A DNA stretch of 64,000 nucleotides from Gilliamella sp. wkB108 (GCF_001690195.1 NZ_LZGM01000070.1:62001-126000), one strand, 5' to 3'; positions 36,807 through 45,574 are shown, counted from the stretch's first letter. A program made the numbers and translations. The notes: generated from the letters alone by a model not told the origin.

Positions 36807-37119
36807 ATTCCAACAGTAAATATTTCTTGGGATGATCTAACCATCTGCATCGCTTGATTTTATAAACATGCCCATTCCAAACAACTTCATAATCAATAGA
36901 TATAGGTTCTCGGTTGCTTGCAATTATTTCAAAGTAATGGGTGATTACATTCTCCGTCTGAATTGAATAAAAATAAGTTGATGAGGTGGGTTGCGTAACT
37001 TTAGCCCACTTGTAAATACCTTTTGAATATTCAGCATCAACCTCACTAAAACCAACTGGAATATCAAATCTTCGGCGAATTAATATTTTTTGATTTCGCT
37101 TTCCTGCCGCATGGATCAT
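36781..37119 (-). CDS. Head-tail adaptor (head closure, SPP1 gp16-like)
   Basis: A 112-residue beta-rich protein starting IHAAGKRNQKILIRRRFD, the head-closure motif, with WAKVTQPTSSTYF and HYFEIIASN near the middle. It seals the connector after packaging. It overlaps both neighbours by a few bases. Confidence 0.82.
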   Translation of the reverse strand: MIHAAGKRNQKILIRRRFDIPVGFSEVDAEYSKGIYKWAKVTQPTSSTYFYSIQTENVITHYFEIIASNREPISIDYEVVWNGHVYKIKRCRWLDHPKKYLLLECEEIGSNE

Positions 37120-37448
37120 ATCGGAATATACCTATAAGATTTTAATAATGTATTGAACCCAAGAGGAATGGAATATAACTGTTCGTTAGCAACATCTTCT
37201 CGTTGTTGGTACCAATATCCCACAGCTAATAAAATCGCTATTTTTACATCTGGTTCAACCAACATTGCCGAAGACTGAGCGCCTTCTGGGATTTTATCTT
37301 CATAAAATATGCGATTTGTATAATTTTGCGCTCTACTGATAGCTGCTTTAAGATAGATATTCAACAGATTATCTTCATCATCATTATCAATACGACATTG
37401 TTTTTTTATTTCTTCTAAGGTGGGAAATGTATAAGATTGATCTGCCAT
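37116..37448 (-). CDS. Head-tail connector (HK97 gp6-like)
   Basis: A 110-residue mostly helical protein: PTLEEIKKQCRIDNDDEDNLL near the start, AISRAQNYTNRIFYED and AILLAVGYWYQQREDV. This is the phage gp6/YqbG-like connector pattern. It is separated from the capsid gene by a terminator hairpin. Confidence 0.9.
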   Translation of the reverse strand: MADQSYTFPTLEEIKKQCRIDNDDEDNLLNIYLKAAISRAQNYTNRIFYEDKIPEGAQSSAMLVEPDVKIAILLAVGYWYQQREDVANEQLYSIPLGFNTLLKSYRYIPI

Positions 37449-37465
37449 AATTACCTCAAAAAAAA

Positions 37466-37486
37466 GCCCTTTATTGAATAAAGGGC
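37466..37486 (-). terminator. Terminator after major capsid gene
   Basis: GCCCTTTATT / AATAAAGGGC stem followed, on the minus strand, by an eight-T run. It lies between capsid and connector genes inside the late operon, so partial termination would raise capsid mRNA above tail mRNA. Confidence 0.8.
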
Positions 37487-37492
37487 ATATTA

Positions 37493-38701
37493 TTAGCTAC
37501 CTTTTTTGATTGTAAGCAACTTAATTGCGTTACTATCATTTAACATTGAGCCAACGCGTTTAGTCGTATAGAACCCGACAAATGGTTTCTTAGTATACGG
37601 ATCACGTAACATGCGAATACCAATACGGTCAAAGATATAAAAACCACGTTTAAAGTTACCAAATGCAATTGGGGCCTTACCAGATGTATCACCGATATCT
37701 GGCATTTGCTCATTTTCAGCAACAGCAAAACCAGACAGTAATGACGGTTGACCAACTTGCAATCCTGGTTGCCAGATGTAATTGCCTTTATCATCTTTTA
37801 ATAAACGAACTGCTAACAATGATTGATTGTTCATCATGAATTTAGCACCATTACGATAGACTTTGCGTAAGGTATAAGTAAGACTCACAATATCATCTGC
37901 AGATATTATTTTTACTGCACCTGATGTGATATTTTGCAATTTACCCCAATCGCGAGCTTTATCATCTTTTGCATCGGTTGCATAAGCTAAAAAGCCTTTT
38001 GGTTTTTTATTACCATCACCAAGAGTGAACGCCTCTTCTTCACGTTCAGCAAACTCTTGCGTTAACTCGTCTGTGATAAATGACTCTACATTGAAAAATG
38101 CATCATCAAGCATAGTTTGGGTGGCGTACGGGTTACCGTAAATTTCACCCCAAACAGGAGTAATTACACCAAGTTGAGGTGTGCCAGTTTCAGGTCGCGG
38201 ATCGGTTTCATCTACCCAACCACTAGAAATACCGCCTTTATTGACTAGTTTTTTCCAATCTGGGGTACCAACTGTAATGACATTACATTCCTGGCGCATC
38301 ACGACTTCATCACGTAAGGCGGATAAAATGTCAGTGTTTAATTCTTCAGGAACGGCATAGCCACCGTCAGCATCAATACCTGTTTGCATTGCTTTTTGTT
38401 CTAACTCTGCTAAACCTTGGTCGTCACCCTTGCGGATGAATCGCGCAAATGCTTCTTTATGTGCTGAGGCTTGTTTATTTCCACCTGCTGGGCGTTTAAA
38501 CTCGGCAAGCTCGTTTTCTAACGCGGCTTTAGTACTATCTAATTCTGATAACTTGCTGTTTAGCGTCTCGACTTGCTCAGCTAGCTTCCCTTTTTCTTGT
38601 GTGATTGCTTCTAATCGCTGATCATTTTTAGTCTTAAACTCTTCAAACTGTTGTTTAAGTTCCTGCGCGACTAGTTCAACATCTTTATTATCAACTGCCA
38701 T
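37493..38701 (-). CDS. HK97-family major capsid protein
   Basis: A 402-residue protein. Residues 1-80 are a charged coiled coil (delta/scaffold domain), followed by KAMQTGIDADGGYAVPEELN near 104-123, where the protease-cleaved mature capsid domain begins. GTPDWKKLVNKGGISSGWV and the C-terminal FGNFKRGFYIFDRIGIRML are the standard HK97 fold signatures. Confidence 0.95.
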   Translation of the reverse strand: MAVDNKDVELVAQELKQQFEEFKTKNDQRLEAITQEKGKLAEQVETLNSKLSELDSTKAALENELAEFKRPAGGNKQASAHKEAFARFIRKGDDQGLAELEQKAMQTGIDADGGYAVPEELNTDILSALRDEVVMRQECNVITVGTPDWKKLVNKGGISSGWVDETDPRPETGTPQLGVITPVWGEIYGNPYATQTMLDDAFFNVESFITDELTQEFAEREEEAFTLGDGNKKPKGFLAYATDAKDDKARDWGKLQNITSGAVKIISADDIVSLTYTLRKVYRNGAKFMMNNQSLLAVRLLKDDKGNYIWQPGLQVGQPSLLSGFAVAENEQMPDIGDTSGKAPIAFGNFKRGFYIFDRIGIRMLRDPYTKKPFVGFYTTKRVGSMLNDSNAIKLLTIKKGS

Positions 38702-38714
38702 AATATATAATCTC

Positions 38715-39368
38715 CTAGTTAAAAATTGATTTTAAAATATTTAATGCGTTTTCCTCGCTATTACTAGCATCTCGCTGTTTTAGTGAAGAATATCCCTCAG
38801 ACATAAACGCTTTTGCCTGAGTTCTGGAGAGTCCAACGTCGCGCAGCACTCTTTCAATTTCTTTCGGTGGCGGTATGTCACCACTTTCAAAAATACTTTT
38901 TACGTTATCAATTCTCGCTTCATCGTTTGCTGGGAAAGTGACAACAGACACCTCCCAGAGATCAATCTCTTTCAAAATGAATGCAGATTTTTCTTTGTCG
39001 TAATCATAATCATTTAAAATATATCCGATTGATAACCCAGATAATGATTTAGCTTTCATGTGAGCATGGGCACGTTTAGCGAGCGGATCATCATCAATTA
39101 ATAATTGCCCCTCAAGATACAACCCGTTATCGTCCTCAACCATTTTTGTGTAATAGCCGATAGGTTCATCCATCTTGTGTTGCCATAGAAGTACAGGCAA
39201 ACGCCCTTTCTCTTTCCACATGTTAAGCGATTTAGTAAATGCGCCTTTAATTACGATATCTGAATAGCTATCTTTCACGCCAAATACTGAGCCGTAGCCT
39301 GTAAATGCACCTGAATCGCTCACCGATTTAATCTCAAAAGGCATATCAAGTCGTTTTTTATTTAGCAT
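38715..39368 (-). CDS. HK97-family prohead protease
   Basis: A 217-residue serine protease of the U35/S78 type. The start FEIKSVSDSGAFTGYGSVFG and IVIKGAFTKSL match the family; the His in LLWQHKMDEPIG near residue 64 and Ser in SLSGLSIGY near 113 are the expected catalytic positions. It removes the capsid delta domain. It overlaps the portal gene by 11 bp. Confidence 0.92.
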   Translation of the reverse strand: MLNKKRLDMPFEIKSVSDSGAFTGYGSVFGVKDSYSDIVIKGAFTKSLNMWKEKGRLPVLLWQHKMDEPIGYYTKMVEDDNGLYLEGQLLIDDDPLAKRAHAHMKAKSLSGLSIGYILNDYDYDKEKSAFILKEIDLWEVSVVTFPANDEARIDNVKSIFESGDIPPPKEIERVLRDVGLSRTQAKAFMSEGYSSLKQRDASNSEENALNILKSIFN

Positions 39369-40560
39369 CTTTGTTGTTATCCTGTGGTTTAGTAGTCATG
39401 TTCATTGGGGTTAGATAGATATCGCCGCCATCACGAGGATTGCGCTCTTCTAAATCACGGCACTCGTTCGGTGATAAAATGCCCCAGTTGATACCTGTTG
39501 CGTATGAGTCGTAGCGAGATTTCATGTCACCGCGCAATAACGCCCCGACGTTAAACTTGGCATAAAATTGACCTCGTTTTTCTTTACTAACGAGTCCAAT
39601 GTTGATGCGTTGCTCAATTCGTGTTAGATAGGGCACTAATGAGTAATTAACAAACCCCATACCGAGATTTTCAATATTATTGAATGTGGCCCTGTCGGTG
39701 TTTTGGACCATATGCATCGGCACGCGAAATATTCGGCAAATTTCCTCAAGTTGAAATTTTCTGGTTTCTAAAAACTGGGCATCTTCGGCAGACATACTGA
39801 TGTTATTCCACTTAAGACCCATTTCTAATATCATGGGTTTGTGTGCATTTTCTAGCCCTTGATGCTGTTCTTGAAAGTTTTCTTTTAGTCGCTTGTATGC
39901 TTCATCAGTTAATACCTGATCGGTTTGTAATACACCGCTTGAAACTGCGCCATTACTAAATAGTCGCGATCCGTGTTCTTCAGTGGCTAAACCAAGCCCT
40001 ATAGCGTGCCTTGCATAACTAATCGGGCTTAAGCCAACCAATGAATCCATTGAAAATGTGCGCACGTGCCAAATTTCATCTTGAGAAAGCACATCACAAG
40101 AGCCATCAGGGAAAGTTACTTGATAAACAGGCTCCCATTTATCATTTAATTTCGGCTGCACACTACCGGGCAAAAGAGGGAGTAACTCAACAACTTCACC
40201 GAATACTTTGACTTTATATGCGTAAAAGTTACCACGTAAACACAGACAGCCGATCAGGTACTCCCAAAACTCTTGTGGGGTCATGTAGTTATTTGGCGCA
40301 ACATATAAAAGTGAGTACAGTTTTTCTTTGGGTGCTTTTTTGCGCCCGCTATCTGTTGCTTGATATAAGAAACATGGCAACATTCCGACAGATTCAGTTA
40401 ATACACGAACGCAGCCAAATACAGCAGTTAACTGCATAGCAAGAGCCGGACTAACCCTACGACCTGCATAGGTATCTAGCGAAAAACCTACATAATCAGA
40501 TAACTCTTGAGCGGTAGTAATAGATTTTTCTTTACGTTTAAATAAGTTAAATATATTCAT
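39358..40560 (-). CDS. Portal protein (HK97 family)
   Basis: A 400-residue portal: QLTAVFGCVRVLTESVGMLP near residues 44-63, NNYMTPQEFWEYLIG near 93, and NTDRATFNNIENLGMGFV near 283. The protein forms the 12-mer DNA channel at the capsid vertex. It starts at the terminase stop codon. Confidence 0.93.
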   Translation of the reverse strand: MNIFNLFKRKEKSITTAQELSDYVGFSLDTYAGRRVSPALAMQLTAVFGCVRVLTESVGMLPCFLYQATDSGRKKAPKEKLYSLLYVAPNNYMTPQEFWEYLIGCLCLRGNFYAYKVKVFGEVVELLPLLPGSVQPKLNDKWEPVYQVTFPDGSCDVLSQDEIWHVRTFSMDSLVGLSPISYARHAIGLGLATEEHGSRLFSNGAVSSGVLQTDQVLTDEAYKRLKENFQEQHQGLENAHKPMILEMGLKWNNISMSAEDAQFLETRKFQLEEICRIFRVPMHMVQNTDRATFNNIENLGMGFVNYSLVPYLTRIEQRINIGLVSKEKRGQFYAKFNVGALLRGDMKSRYDSYATGINWGILSPNECRDLEERNPRDGGDIYLTPMNMTTKPQDNNKDAK

Positions 40561-42077
40561 TATAATGACCGTATTCCTACGTTTAAGATGTGTTCTGATA
40601 AAGAGCTTTCTGATTCATCCTCTTTATTTGTCACGCCAAAAGCCATCGCCAAAGCCTGCATACCATCAATGCGACCAGTAGCTTTGTGTTTATCAAATTT
40701 CCTATTGTCAGCTTCATCTCTTGTTACCACAGCATTAGCGGCGCACATGGTCAGTATTGGGTGATTGCCATGACGAATAGTTCCATTTAAAAGTTCGTCT
40801 TCTAAAATAGATAAAGCTGGTGACATGTCCTTGAAACCCTGCCCAAATTTGACTAAAGGCGGATTAGCATTAATTCGCTCAAATTCTTTGATTAAAAAGT
40901 CAATGTGATATCGGTCAAAAGCAATGGCCGAGATATTGTATTCTTGGATGATTTCGTCCAACTCTTTAACCAGGTATTCATAATCAATAGATGCGCGTGG
41001 CGTTGTCCTTAGGTAACCCTGTTTTGCCCATACATCGTAAGGCACTCTGTCTCTTTTTGAACGATCATGTATGCCAACCTCTGTCGCCCAAAAATAAGGG
41101 TGAACATTCCAGTACCCATCGCTCGTTTTTGATATAACAACGAATGCGGTTAAGTCGTTCTTTTGGGATAAATCAAGTCCTGCAAAGCTGATAACATCTT
41201 CTGATGTTGGTTTAGCTGAGCATGATTCCCACACGTTGCGAGATACAAATGGACTAACAACCGATACTCGCTGATTTAGATTGAGATTTCGGAATTTATT
41301 TTCTTCAATTGGCATACGGTTTGCCGCATTAGCTAACCGCTTTAAATCATCGTAGGAACGGAATAATCCAAGTGCAGGATTAGCCGCATACCACGCTTTT
41401 TCATCAAGCACGTCAGCATCTTTTTCAGCAGCATAAACATGTGAAATGATATGCGGATCGTTAGAACTTTTAGCATCATCAAGCCATACACTGAATAAAT
41501 CAGCATCATTTGCAGCTTGGGTACTAATCGCAATAAGTAAAGGTTCTTTATGCGCGCCCTGTGAAGTAGTGATTGCGTCAACAAAATCACTTCTTGGTCC
41601 AACTATTTGTCCAACTTCATCCAGAATAGCAAGAATAGGCGATAACCCATGCGCGGTTTTACCATCAGCAGCCAATGCTTTATATTCAACATTGCAAAGC
41701 AAACCATAAAGCCTTTTGCCACTTGGTACGATTCTAACTATTTTTTGCAGTTCAGGGTTTAAGTTAACGATTTTAACCGCCAATTCAAACACAATTGATG
41801 CTTGATCTCGGCTCATTGCACCGCTGACGATCTGCGAATTTTGAACAGCTTCAGGACCAACTAAATGTGCTAACAATAACCCAGCAATTAAACCTGTTTT
41901 ACCGTTCTTTCTTGCAATACTGAGATATGCTGAATAAGTCCTGTTAGGGTTATCATAAATATCTAAAATAAACCGTTTTTGGAAATCAGCTAATTGCATC
42001 GGTTCGCCAAGATGCTCACCGTCAGGCACTCGGCAATAGTGCTCAATAAAAGCAATTACCTTTTCACCTCGTGTCAT
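40560..42077 (-). CDS. Terminase large subunit
   Basis: A 505-residue protein of the HK97/P27-associated class. Walker A-like SIARKNGKTGLIAGLLLA lies near residue 52, Walker B LAILDEVGQ near 143, and the nuclease domain begins FAGLDLSQKNDLTAF near 289. It cuts and pumps DNA. The neighbours (terS, HNH, portal) match known HK97-like gene order. Confidence 0.94.
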   Translation of the reverse strand: MTRGEKVIAFIEHYCRVPDGEHLGEPMQLADFQKRFILDIYDNPNRTYSAYLSIARKNGKTGLIAGLLLAHLVGPEAVQNSQIVSGAMSRDQASIVFELAVKIVNLNPELQKIVRIVPSGKRLYGLLCNVEYKALAADGKTAHGLSPILAILDEVGQIVGPRSDFVDAITTSQGAHKEPLLIAISTQAANDADLFSVWLDDAKSSNDPHIISHVYAAEKDADVLDEKAWYAANPALGLFRSYDDLKRLANAANRMPIEENKFRNLNLNQRVSVVSPFVSRNVWESCSAKPTSEDVISFAGLDLSQKNDLTAFVVISKTSDGYWNVHPYFWATEVGIHDRSKRDRVPYDVWAKQGYLRTTPRASIDYEYLVKELDEIIQEYNISAIAFDRYHIDFLIKEFERINANPPLVKFGQGFKDMSPALSILEDELLNGTIRHGNHPILTMCAANAVVTRDEADNRKFDKHKATGRIDGMQALAMAFGVTNKEDESESSLSEHILNVGIRSL

Positions 42078-42086
42078 AAAATTACC

Positions 42087-42566
42087 TTAATGTAATGGCG
42101 TAGCAAGCAATCCTAGCCCGTCATGTTTATCCATGTAAGCTCTTGCGTTTTGCTCATTTTTGTTGCGGTTTTGCTGATCTCTCGATTCGCCATTTGTGGC
42201 GTGAGAATGTATTTGTAGGTTTCTTTTTTGTGCTGCGACTAACCTACCCAGATCGGTTATTTGTTTATCAATGCGCTTAATCTCGTTCGGATTACGTTCT
42301 TCACCAACTTTTTCATTTTCGCTGGCTAGCTCTTTTCTTAATTCAAGTATTCTTAGCTGATTATTTGATAAATCGGCGCACTCGATAAGGTCCGAATCAG
42401 TCCACGAATCAAGAGCTTTTGATTTAATATTGGAATCCCAAAAAGGACGAGCTTTAGTTGATAATCCTGCGTAGGCTGGTGGTTCAATAGTGTTTTTTAC
42501 GGCATTGTCCATAGCTTTGATAGCTGCCGCAGTGCTATCAGAACGTGTTCTTTTCTTTGCGGCCAT
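42087..42566 (-). CDS. Terminase small subunit (P27 family)
   Basis: I choose the start MAAKKRTRSD at 42566, because TTAGGAACAT supplies a ribosome-binding site just upstream; the frame is open to 42638 but that part overlaps the cos-like DNA. The result is 159 residues. EPPAYAGLSTKARPFWDSN and LRILELRKELASE..., then QITDLGRLVAAQKRNLQIH fit the P27-type small terminase. It recognises the packaging site by family. Confidence 0.85.
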   Translation of the reverse strand: MAAKKRTRSDSTAAAIKAMDNAVKNTIEPPAYAGLSTKARPFWDSNIKSKALDSWTDSDLIECADLSNNQLRILELRKELASENEKVGEERNPNEIKRIDKQITDLGRLVAAQKRNLQIHSHATNGESRDQQNRNKNEQNARAYMDKHDGLGLLATPLH

Positions 42567-42587
42567 ATATGTTCCTAAAAAAAGTAA

Positions 42588-42668
42588 AAAAATCGGGTTA
42601 GCGTTAAAATGAAAGGGGACGAGCGGTTTGGAAGACAAAAAGTTCTAGAAATTTACCACCCCCTCCCC
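42588..42668 (-). other. Putative prophage cos/packaging site
   Basis: The gap between terS and HNH is short, conserved in the satellite twice (15419-15500 and 21466-21540) and has a G/C-rich block beside an AAATTTCTAGAA segment. HK97-type phages with HNH proteins carry cos here. The nicking position cannot be read from sequence alone. Confidence 0.65.
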
Positions 42669-43013
42669 TTACCTAGATAATTTATTATTAATCCAATGTC
42701 CACCAAACGGCATACCATTAACATCGCATCCTATCTCTGTGCCTATGTTCTCTATTCTCTGCTTGGTGCTTGAGTGGTGAGTGTTACACAGTCCTTGATA
42801 GTTTGATGAATCCCAAAACAATTTTTGCGCCTGTTTAATTCTTACTGGGTCTTTGGATATTAATGCTTGCTCTAACTTGTGCGGAATAATGTGGTCTACT
42901 GCGGTTGCGGGTTCATATCTACCCTGCTTTAAACACATAACACAAAACGGCTTGCGCTGTAGGTATGTTCGCCTAGCTTTACGCCAACGGGGGTTGTTAT
43001 ATACGTTTATCAT
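42669..43013 (-). CDS. HNH endonuclease (packaging-associated)
   Basis: A 114-residue HNH nuclease: CVMCLKQGRYEPATAVDHIIPHK (residues ~24-46) with the zinc Cys pair, and DSSNYQGLCNTHHSSTKQR (~71-89). In HK97-like phages it works with the terminase to cut cos. It stands next to terS with the cos-like stretch between. Confidence 0.93.
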   Translation of the reverse strand: MINVYNNPRWRKARRTYLQRKPFCVMCLKQGRYEPATAVDHIIPHKLEQALISKDPVRIKQAQKLFWDSSNYQGLCNTHHSSTKQRIENIGTEIGCDVNGMPFGGHWINNKLSR

Positions 43014-43057
43014 AGAAACTGTATTGTTTTAAAAAGTGTAACTTTAAGTTACGGAAA

Positions 43058-43080
43058 TAAAAAAACCGCCGAAGCGGTTT
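43058..43080 (-). terminator. Terminator before HNH gene
   Basis: AAACCGC-TTCG-GCGGTTT with a T run on the minus strand, between the 43099 gene and HNH. The late transcript must read through it, which fits Q-type antitermination. Confidence 0.8.
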
Positions 43081-43098
43081 AAATATTTTGAATGGTAT

Positions 43099-43677
43099 TT
43101 ATATAAATGCTTTTTTTAATTTCCAACCGGTTTGGAGGGATAAAATCGGGTATATTTCTGATTGTAAAACTCCAGATGGGCATTCTGTATTTTGCAAACC
43201 CATAGGAATCCAGAGAACTAAAGATCCTACTTCTAAATGATAATCAATGACAGGGGAGCGTACAGTGGTTTTAAAAGGTCCCGTATTTAACGCTATTTCA
43301 ATTTCATAAACAGGTGCAAATTTTGTAATATCGAACATGTACCTGCTAGTGGATATATCTCGTACTATACCAACCAATGGCTGATTTATTTCCAAAGGAG
43401 CAGAATTCTCACACGCAAATAAAAATGCTTCTGTTGTGCTTCTAAATCTAATTATATTTTTATGACTATGCTTATCTTTTAATTTACTAAATTTTTGATA
43501 ATAGTATTCTGCTTTGGCTTTTGATTGACGTTTTAGTTCTTCCTTATACCAACGTTCAAGTTCACTCTTAGGTTGGGAAAGTTTTTCAAAAATATTTAAT
43601 ATTCTTTTCCTAAAAACTATAAATATATAAACCGCGAGAATAACCGCCCAAATAGCTATACTATTCGTCTTATCCAT
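43099..43677 (-). CDS. Membrane-anchored hypothetical protein
   Basis: A 192-residue protein with one N-terminal transmembrane helix (AIWAVILAVYIFIVF, residues 8-22), a basic helical linker and a soluble domain with VGIVRDISTSRYMFDITKF. No family recognised. It stands alone with a terminator behind it and non-coding DNA ahead, as a cargo gene between packaging and lysis modules would. Confidence 0.6.
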   Translation of the reverse strand: MDKTNSIAIWAVILAVYIFIVFRKRILNIFEKLSQPKSELERWYKEELKRQSKAKAEYYYQKFSKLKDKHSHKNIIRFRSTTEAFLFACENSAPLEINQPLVGIVRDISTSRYMFDITKFAPVYEIEIALNTGPFKTTVRSPVIDYHLEVGSLVLWIPMGLQNTECPSGVLQSEIYPILSLQTGWKLKKAFI

Positions 43678-43797
43678 TTAACACCCACAAAAACAATTTA
43701 TTAATAATAATCAAAAGGCGCAAAATTGCGCCGAGTATATTCTTCTGAGCATTATAATTTTATTATAGGGAAAAGCAAAAATTACCTAAAACATTGA

Positions 43798-43977
43798 TTT
43801 CACTACAAAACGCAAAATTGCGCTCTGTAAACTCACTTGAACAATCTAGTTTTCTTATTGCTCTAAGAACATCTGAATGTCGTTTACCAAAATACTTGGC
43901 TACCTTTAAAGATTCGTCATTACTTGATTACCTTGTAAAGTAACCATTTCGTTAAAATCGAATTTAATAATATTCAT
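43798..43977 (-). pseudogene. Broken Rha-family antirepressor fragment
   Basis: On the minus strand the gene starts MNIIKFDFNEMVTLQGNQ with a strong GGAG ribosome-binding site, then hits a stop. In another frame the Rha pattern continues: SLKVAKYFGKRHSDVLRAIR and KLDCSSEFTERNFAF, ending early. A one-base frameshift near 43920 plus a lost C-terminus explain this. Intact Rha proteins act as phage antirepressors or host-range regulators. The structured leader ahead of it is intact. Confidence 0.75.
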
Positions 43978-43989
43978 GGTGTTCTCCGT

Positions 43990-44075
43990 TAGAAATGAGT
44001 TTTAGTCACACAGGGAACCAGTCCAAGAGAGGTAAACCATGATAACCATCTGGTACCCTCTAAAACTCATTCCTA
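43990..44075 (-). ncRNA. C4-like antisense RNA leader 1
   Basis: ATGAGTTTTAG (43995-44005) pairs perfectly with CTAAAACTCAT (44060-44070). Inside are two hairpins, GGTACCA/TGGTTTACC and GGA/TCC, making a three-way junction. It lies immediately before the Rha-type gene. In P1/P7 a folded C4 RNA is processed from the same transcript as the antirepressor and silences it. Family assignment is by shape and position only. Confidence 0.45.
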
Positions 44076-44179
44076 AAAGACTCTTTTTTTAATTGCCAGT
44101 GTGAATGACGTTGATTGTAAAATAGGTGGCGGTGCGTTTTTGCACCAAATGAAGATTTTTTTAATAAATTTTAAGCACA

Positions 44180-44202
44180 AAAAAACCGCAGTTAAGCGGT
44201 TT
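44180..44202 (-). terminator. Terminator after lipoprotein gene
   Basis: AAACCGCTTAACTGCGGTTT with T7 on the minus strand, 20 nt past the stop of the 44225 gene. Confidence 0.8.
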
Positions 44203-44224
44203 GATCAATAATGTTGATAATTTA

Positions 44225-44662
44225 TTAATTTTTTTGCCTAACACATGTTGTTGTATAAACATTTAACTCGCTAGGTTTTTTTGTAGATCTATACCTCGAA
44301 CTATAAGTTTCAACATGTTTAAACTCATCGTCTGATACATATTGATATTCCAATGTCCGATCGAACTCAATATTTTCATCAAAATTGCGATGTATTTTTT
44401 TATAGCGTTCGAATAAAAATTTTTTGGGTGGTAAATTATAATATTGCTCTGTCATTGAATTATTTTTTTGTTTTTCATATTTTATCTGGATATCATTTAT
44501 TTCAGAATTTCTATCATCAGTGGCTGTTTTTTCTATATTGTATAATCTTTGGTGTTGACATATCCATGAACCAATTAACATATCTTCTGTAACATTTTCA
44601 CCTGAAGGTGAACATCCAAACAAAGCCAACCCCGTTAATAATGCAGTTATTTTTTTTAACAT
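44225..44662 (-). CDS. Prophage-encoded lipoprotein, unknown function
   Basis: A 145-residue protein with a lipoprotein signal: MLKKITALLTGLALFGC, Cys17. The mature region has MLIGSWICQHQRL, a GxW pattern seen in small lipocalin-like envelope proteins, and a Tyr-rich C-terminus. It is read downstream of Rz1 with its own terminator. Such proteins often change surface properties of lysogens; no family is named. Confidence 0.65.
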   Translation of the reverse strand: MLKKITALLTGLALFGCSPSGENVTEDMLIGSWICQHQRLYNIEKTATDDRNSEINDIQIKYEKQKNNSMTEQYYNLPPKKFLFERYKKIHRNFDENIEFDRTLEYQYVSDDEFKHVETYSSRYRSTKKPSELNVYTTTCVRQKN

Positions 44663-44723
44663 TACAATTCCATTTTATTTTTATTACAATGTCTTTAAAT
44701 TATAACAAATCATTTTAGGAGGT

Positions 44724-44972
44724 TCATTTAATAATATCTTTTATTGCGTGTTTGTCACTATTACATTTTTCAATGACATTTAATAAATGCTCGTTATATT
44801 TAAGGCTCTCACCAAATGTCATTGATTTAGGTGGTAACTGTGGAAGGCAATCACTTAATAGATTGGCTGGTATCGGTTGACTCACGTAAATTTTTCGCTC
44901 GGTTGTACAAGCTGGCAGAAACAGGCATAGGCACAAACCGATTAGCACAATCATTGTCTTTGAGTTGCTCAT
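44724..44972 (-). CDS. Rz1-type outer-membrane spanin lipoprotein
   Basis: An 82-residue Pro-containing lipoprotein: signal to LCLCLFLPAC (Cys22), then SQPIPANLLSDCLPQLPP. It starts inside the Rz gene in another frame and runs past its end, the classic embedded Rz/Rz1 arrangement. With Rz it fuses inner and outer membranes at lysis. Confidence 0.88.
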   Translation of the reverse strand: MSNSKTMIVLIGLCLCLFLPACTTERKIYVSQPIPANLLSDCLPQLPPKSMTFGESLKYNEHLLNVIEKCNSDKHAIKDIIK

Positions 44973-45201
44973 TCATTTGCTCCTGTCTTTCTTGTGATTG
45001 ATTTTCGAGCTTAACCTTTTCTTGCTCGTTATTAGTCACCAACTGATTATTTTTCTCTATACTCTGCTCTAACTGTAATATTTTGTCGGTTAATATCCTA
45101 GCCTCTTTCTGTGCGTTTTTTTTATCCAACCACTGATCAATCGTGGTGTATAGAAATAGCACACAAAGAAGGGCTGAAAACAATATTTTTTTATCTATCA
45201 T
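44851..45201 (-). CDS. Rz-type inner-membrane spanin
   Basis: A 116-residue protein with one N-terminal membrane helix (FSALLCVLFLYTTI, residues 8-21) and a long coiled coil rich in Gln/Glu/Asn (residues 30-85). Size and the embedded Rz1 frame identify it as Rz. It overlaps the DUF5675 gene by 11 bp. Confidence 0.85.
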   Translation of the reverse strand: MIDKKILFSALLCVLFLYTTIDQWLDKKNAQKEARILTDKILQLEQSIEKNNQLVTNNEQEKVKLENQSQERQEQMNEQLKDNDCANRFVPMPVSASLYNRAKNLRESTDTSQSIK

Positions 45202-45574
45202 AGTTTTCTACTATTTCCAGTTTAAATGATTGTTCGTCAAGCTCATTCATTAATAAAGTTAACGCCTTTCTACTTTCAAATAATTGAGAATCGTTATTAC
45301 TCATTCCAACCAGAATGCAACCCGATGTATCTTTAGTCCAATTACCGGCATGAATTAAAATATGAGAGCGATTCGGTACATCTTTAACTTGATATACTCG
45401 TCCGAACTTTGGCGAATTAACTATATCACATTGATATGTAGCGGCGGGAATGCATGAAATTTGGCGTTGATTATCTTTCCATTGTAGTTCTAAAGTTGAC
45501 AGAACTTTGCCTGACGGCAATTGAATCTTACCAAATGTTCCATTTAAATTAGTTTTTAGCCTTGTTAGCTTCAT
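45191..45574 (-). CDS. DUF5675-family lysis-module protein
   Basis: A 127-residue protein: GKVLSTLELQWKDNQRQISCIP near residues 22-43, HILIHAGNWTKDTSGCILVG near 70-89. The His...SGC arrangement resembles L,D-transpeptidase/amidase active sites. It occupies the endolysin place between holin and Rz, and no other lysozyme is present, so it is the best candidate for the cell-wall enzyme. That role is inferred from position. Confidence 0.75.
   Translation of the reverse strand: MKLTRLKTNLNGTFGKIQLPSGKVLSTLELQWKDNQRQISCIPAATYQCDIVNSPKFGRVYQVKDVPNRSHILIHAGNWTKDTSGCILVGMSNNDSQLFESRKALTLLMNELDEQSFKLEIVENYDR

Noticed and set aside
42567-42638. Extended N-terminus of terS (24 residues)
   Set aside because: It overlaps the cos-like segment and lacks a ribosome-binding site; the ATG at 42566 has a good one.
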